Source: a virus
DNA length: 24,234 nucleotides
Virus record (IMG/VR): IMGVR_UViG_3300000117_000245
Span: 1-24,234 of that record
Strand: one strand, 5' to 3'
Shown: positions 22,585-24,234 of the stretch, piece by piece
Layout: every line of letters begins with the position of its first letter
Position numbering within the stretch: position 1 is the first letter of the stretch
The notes under the pieces: model-generated
Databases searched by the model: none
What the model saw: only the letters and a program-made list of their open reading frames with translations
What the model was told of the DNA's origin: nothing
Position numbers and translations under genes: made by a program

Positions 22585-22646
22585 CCCGTTGCTGTATAAC
22601 GACTTACAGCGATGGGGCCCGCATATTATGTGCCAAAGTTTTTTTT
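22585..22646 (+). terminator. Hairpin pair and T-run (element C), probable terminator
   Basis: A 12-bp stem with two G-U pairs (22585-22596 with 22605-22616, core GCTGTA / TACAGC, loop TAACGACT) is followed by a short hairpin GCATA-TTA-TGTGC (22621-22633), then CAAAG and eight T (22639-22646); another seven T follow after one G. The second hairpin and its flank GCCCGCA...GTGCCAAAGT recur at 23528-23549. Ends the 21563-22578 operon. Confidence 0.75.
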
Positions 22647-22656
22647 GTTTTTTTGC

Positions 22657-22685
22657 TTGACAGCTAAAGTTACACATGGTAAAAT
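22657..22685 (+). promoter_or_regulatory. Sigma-70 promoter with extended -10
   Basis: TTGACA (22657-22662), 17-bp spacer, TAAAAT (22680-22685) with TGG just before it, an extended -10. It starts right after the terminator T-run and drives the 100-residue gene 28 bp downstream. No CGATAA box in the spacer. Confidence 0.8.
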
Positions 22686-22713
22686 GTCGATATAACACTT
22701 AGGAGAAAAGATT

Positions 22714-23016
22714 ATGACACACAGAGAATTGACTAAATTAGTTCACGGTAAAACTTGCAGATTAGAACGTAAGGTAGCAAACAATACATACGCTAGGATT
22801 CAGCACGATGGGAGCATTGCTGTTCGCTTGTACAGTACGGACGTAGTAACAATCCATCCCGACAATAGCGTTACGCTGAGACATGGTGGACATAAAACAG
22901 ACACAACAAAAAACAGAATCAATAGGTTTAGTCCTTTTTATGTACGCCAAGAAAATTGGGAATGGTATGTAAATGGGATTACACCTTTTGAGGACGGAAT
23001 GACGATTAAGGCTTGA
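22714..23016 (+). CDS. Conserved-type phage hypothetical protein (100 aa)
   Basis: Starts MTHRELTKLVHGKTCRLERK and contains a pattern I recognise from many phage proteins of unknown function: an AVRLYSTDVVTIHPDNSVTL segment, a Gly-Gly turn, TKNRINRF and near the end WEWYVNGITPFEDG. Mostly beta with a small-barrel feel; no enzymatic motif. Ribosome site AGGAG before ATG. Monocistronic: it has its own promoter (22657), and its stop codon lies inside the -35 box of the next promoter. Confidence 0.7.
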   Translation: MTHRELTKLVHGKTCRLERKVANNTYARIQHDGSIAVRLYSTDVVTIHPDNSVTLRHGGHKTDTTKNRINRFSPFYVRQENWEWYVNGITPFEDGMTIKA

Positions 23017-23041
23017 CACGGTGTCAGGCATATGGTATAAT
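23013..23041 (+). promoter_or_regulatory. Full-consensus sigma-70 promoter with palindromic operator
   Basis: TTGACA (23013-23018), 17-bp spacer, TATAAT (23036-23041), with TGG before the -10. A perfect inverted repeat TGACAC-G-GTGTCA (23014-23026) covers the -35, where a bound repressor would block polymerase. Confidence 0.9.
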
Positions 23042-23076
23042 GGTTAGGTTCAGTTTCACACTTTGGAGTTTTAATT

Positions 23077-23460
23077 ATGGACGATCTTATGATTTCTGTT
23101 GGTATCATCGCTGCTGCTGCTATTGCAATCGTAGCGTTTAGTGTTTACGCTGTTTACGGAGGCTTTCAGGCTAATCTCTGCGAAGCAAAACCGGGACAGG
23201 TTTTTAATTTTGAGTACATGCAACCGTTGAATGGTGATCCAAAACGTGTACTCGCAAGGGTTCTTGAGAAGCCTTACAGGTTTTCTGATTCTACTCTTCA
23301 GAGAATGAATAGGGTTTCCAACTATCGCAAGGGTGATCCGGAGTTCAAGCGTACAAATCACATTGTAACATGTGAATTGCATGACGGTGAAATCCGACAG
23401 TTCTATTGCGAACGTGTCAAGAATTGCCGCAAGCCGCTATTCGGTAGCATTGTGGCGTAA
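23077..23460 (+). CDS. Membrane-anchored hypothetical phage protein (127 aa)
   Basis: Residues ~6-30 are a clear membrane segment (SVGIIAAAAIAIVAFSVYAV). The soluble part has KPGQVFNFEYMQPLNG, a long polar region with YRKGDPEF, then TCELHDGEIRQFYCERV and NCRKPLFG. This resembles a small beta-barrel found in marine phage proteins in which PLNG-x-PKRVLA and R-x-FY-x-ERV-x-x-CRKPL are conserved; function not known. GGAG precedes the ATG. Driven by the strongest promoter in the window (23013), so its product may be abundant early. G+C is higher than in the small genes to its left. Confidence 0.7.
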   Translation: MDDLMISVGIIAAAAIAIVAFSVYAVYGGFQANLCEAKPGQVFNFEYMQPLNGDPKRVLARVLEKPYRFSDSTLQRMNRVSNYRKGDPEFKRTNHIVTCELHDGEIRQFYCERVKNCRKPLFGSIVA

Positions 23461-23488
23461 CGCTCTCTTCGTGGTGTGTGCGAACCGG

Positions 23489-23549
23489 CCTAAGTTGTTG
23501 CTCAGCAATGACTTAGGTTCGGTCGTGCCCGCACATTCTGTGCCAAAGT
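23489..23549 (+). ncRNA. Structured intergenic element D: long hairpin plus GCCCGCA hairpin
   Basis: A 13-bp stem CCTAAGTTGTTGC / GCAATGACTTAGG (23489-23501 with 23505-23517, loop TCA, two G-U pairs) is followed by GCCCGCACATTCTGTGCCAAAGT (23528-23550), whose hairpin GCACA-TTC-TGTGC matches element C with one compensating change (C-G for U-G). No T-run follows. Possible regulatory RNA or processed message end. Confidence 0.55.
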
Positions 23550-23561
23550 CTTATTCTGTCA

Positions 23562-23600
23562 CACCTAAGCCTGCCGGCTGGCATTAGTGGCATAGTCAGC
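23562..23600 (+). repeat. Intergenic structured element, second copy of the 39-bp repeat
   Basis: CACCTAAGCCTGCCGGCTGG onward matches 21211-21249 at 35 of 39 positions. GGCTG (23576-23580) could pair with CAGCC (23597-23601). CCTAAG (23565-23570) could also pair with CTTAGG in the hairpin upstream (23512-23517), an alternative fold. Followed by A-rich DNA and then a promoter, as copy B is. Confidence 0.7.
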
Positions 23601-23622
23601 CAAAAAAGATTCAAGATTATGC

Positions 23623-23651
23623 TTGACAGTGGACGATAACTATAGTATACT
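23623..23651 (+). promoter_or_regulatory. Promoter of the CGATAA family (copy 4)
   Basis: TTGACA (23623-23628), CGATAA (23634-23639), 6 bp, TATACT (23646-23651); spacer 17 bp. It lies 36 bp before the gp88-like start. Confidence 0.8.
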
Positions 23652-23687
23652 GAGGGGACAAGCAACATCACACCGGAGAACACCATA

Positions 23688-24234
23688 ATGAAATTCTCAG
23701 CCGCCAATACTAAACTCAAGAAATTATACAAGCTCGCCTCTACTGTGCTCAAGCGGTGGTTAGGCCAGAAGATAGGACGGTCTGCCGCCAAAGTTTATTC
23801 TTTCGATATTTTGTCGGGGGTAGACTGTCCTTTCGCTTTTCTGTGCAAGTCTCAGGCAGAAGAACAAGCCGATGGTAGTCGCAGAATTAAGGACGGCCCC
23901 AATACTAAATTCCGTTGCTTCTCTGCTAGTCAAGAAGTATTGTTCACCAATACATACAAAAGTCGCAAGCGTAATCACGACGCTATTCACGCATTAGCAA
24001 CGTCCGACGATATGGCAGACGCATTGTGTGCAGCGTTACCGAAGGATTGTCGTGTCGTGCGTATTCATGTGTCTGGTGATATGTTTAGTCACAAGTATTT
24101 CATGGCATGGATCAAAGTCTCAGAACGCAACCCCGACGTTTTATTCTATGCGTACACTAAGTCTCTCACGTATTGGGTTCGTAGTCGTGACCTTGTGCCG
24201 ACTAATCTTGTTCTGACTGCATCATACGGTGGTC
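23688..24234 (+). CDS. gp88-like phage protein (partial, first 182 aa)
   Basis: Starts MKFSAANTKLKKLYKLASTV with GGAG 9 nt before ATG, and is still open at the right edge. Residues 38-90 hold SFDILSGVDCPFAFLC, a KDGPNTKFRCFSASQE segment and FTNTYKSRKRNHDA. Further on are RIHVSGDMFSHKYFMAW, FYAYTKSL and LVLTASYGG. These blocks match my memory of the gp88-type family of phage proteins (LSG-x-x-CP near the start, then FRC-x-A-S-Q-E, VSGD-x-F and Y-x-YTKS). Three cysteines (47, 53, 77) plus alternating strands give a barrel-like look reminiscent of iron-sulfur enzymes, which I cannot confirm. Codon use is richer in G+C than in neighbouring small genes. Function unknown. Confidence 0.7.
   Translation, partial: MKFSAANTKLKKLYKLASTVLKRWLGQKIGRSAAKVYSFDILSGVDCPFAFLCKSQAEEQADGSRRIKDGPNTKFRCFSASQEVLFTNTYKSRKRNHDAIHALATSDDMADALCAALPKDCRVVRIHVSGDMFSHKYFMAWIKVSERNPDVLFYAYTKSLTYWVRSRDLVPTNLVLTASYGG

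Noticed and set aside
23461-23550. tRNA-like feature (GGTTCG resembling a T-arm)
   Set aside because: No acceptor stem, D-arm or anticodon arm can be paired in the right order; the GGTTCG is part of a long hairpin border.
1-24234. CRISPR arrays, rRNA, tRNA, insertion sequences, integrase or attachment sites
   Set aside because: I saw no regularly spaced repeats, RNA gene signatures, transposase or integrase motifs in the window.

Overview
The window is part of a tailed double-stranded DNA phage genome. The left three quarters (1-18663, minus strand) form a virion and packaging module: late sigma factor, probable small terminase, HNH nuclease, ERCC4-type nuclease, large terminase, portal, fused prohead protease/scaffold, decoration protein, HK97-fold-like major capsid protein, and then connector and fibre proteins. 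The last of these is a fibre of more than 2,000 residues that runs off the left edge. The right quarter (18742-24234, plus strand) carries about 17 short, tightly packed genes with host-type promoters and structured intergenic DNA, as expected of an early/accessory region. The two arms diverge from a 78-bp promoter region at 18664-18741.

Host: fibre motifs point to a marine phage. The most specific clue is at 19121-19244. Two exact copies of TTGCAAAATGCAA lie about 97 and 128 bp upstream of the predicted start site of a perfect sigma-54 promoter (TGGCACGATACTTGCA). As I recall it, TTGCA-W3-TGCAA is the LuxO-binding consensus upstream of the sigma-54-dependent qrr quorum-sensing RNA genes of Vibrio. 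This suggests a Vibrio or close relative as host and a phage promoter wired to host quorum sensing. Instead of a Qrr RNA it reads directly into a 59-residue zinc-ribbon protein (19297-19476). Host identity is inferred; no taxonomic search was possible.

Late arm: transcription probably starts from a sigma-70-like promoter in the divergent region. It passes through a 48-residue acidic protein and a gp55-like sigma factor with a cysteine cluster, then the packaging genes, and a strong terminator follows the capsid gene. Genes are coupled by short overlaps or have AAGGGAG-type ribosome sites. The scaffold part of the protease-scaffold gene has its own internal start with a Shine-Dalgarno sequence. 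The giant fibre holds a duplicated block of about 281 residues. Each copy contains a cupredoxin-like domain with an apparently complete amicyanin-style copper loop.

Early arm: a small helix-turn-helix protein, the zinc ribbon, a GC-rich HNH nuclease, several membrane peptides, unknown proteins, an extremely acidic 78-residue protein (DNA-mimic candidate) and a partial gp88-like protein. Four promoters share a CGATAA box exactly 6 bp before the -10 element, a probable phage regulon. Three intergenic regions share a CCTAAGCCT-type element, and two share a GCCCGCA hairpin showing one compensating base change.
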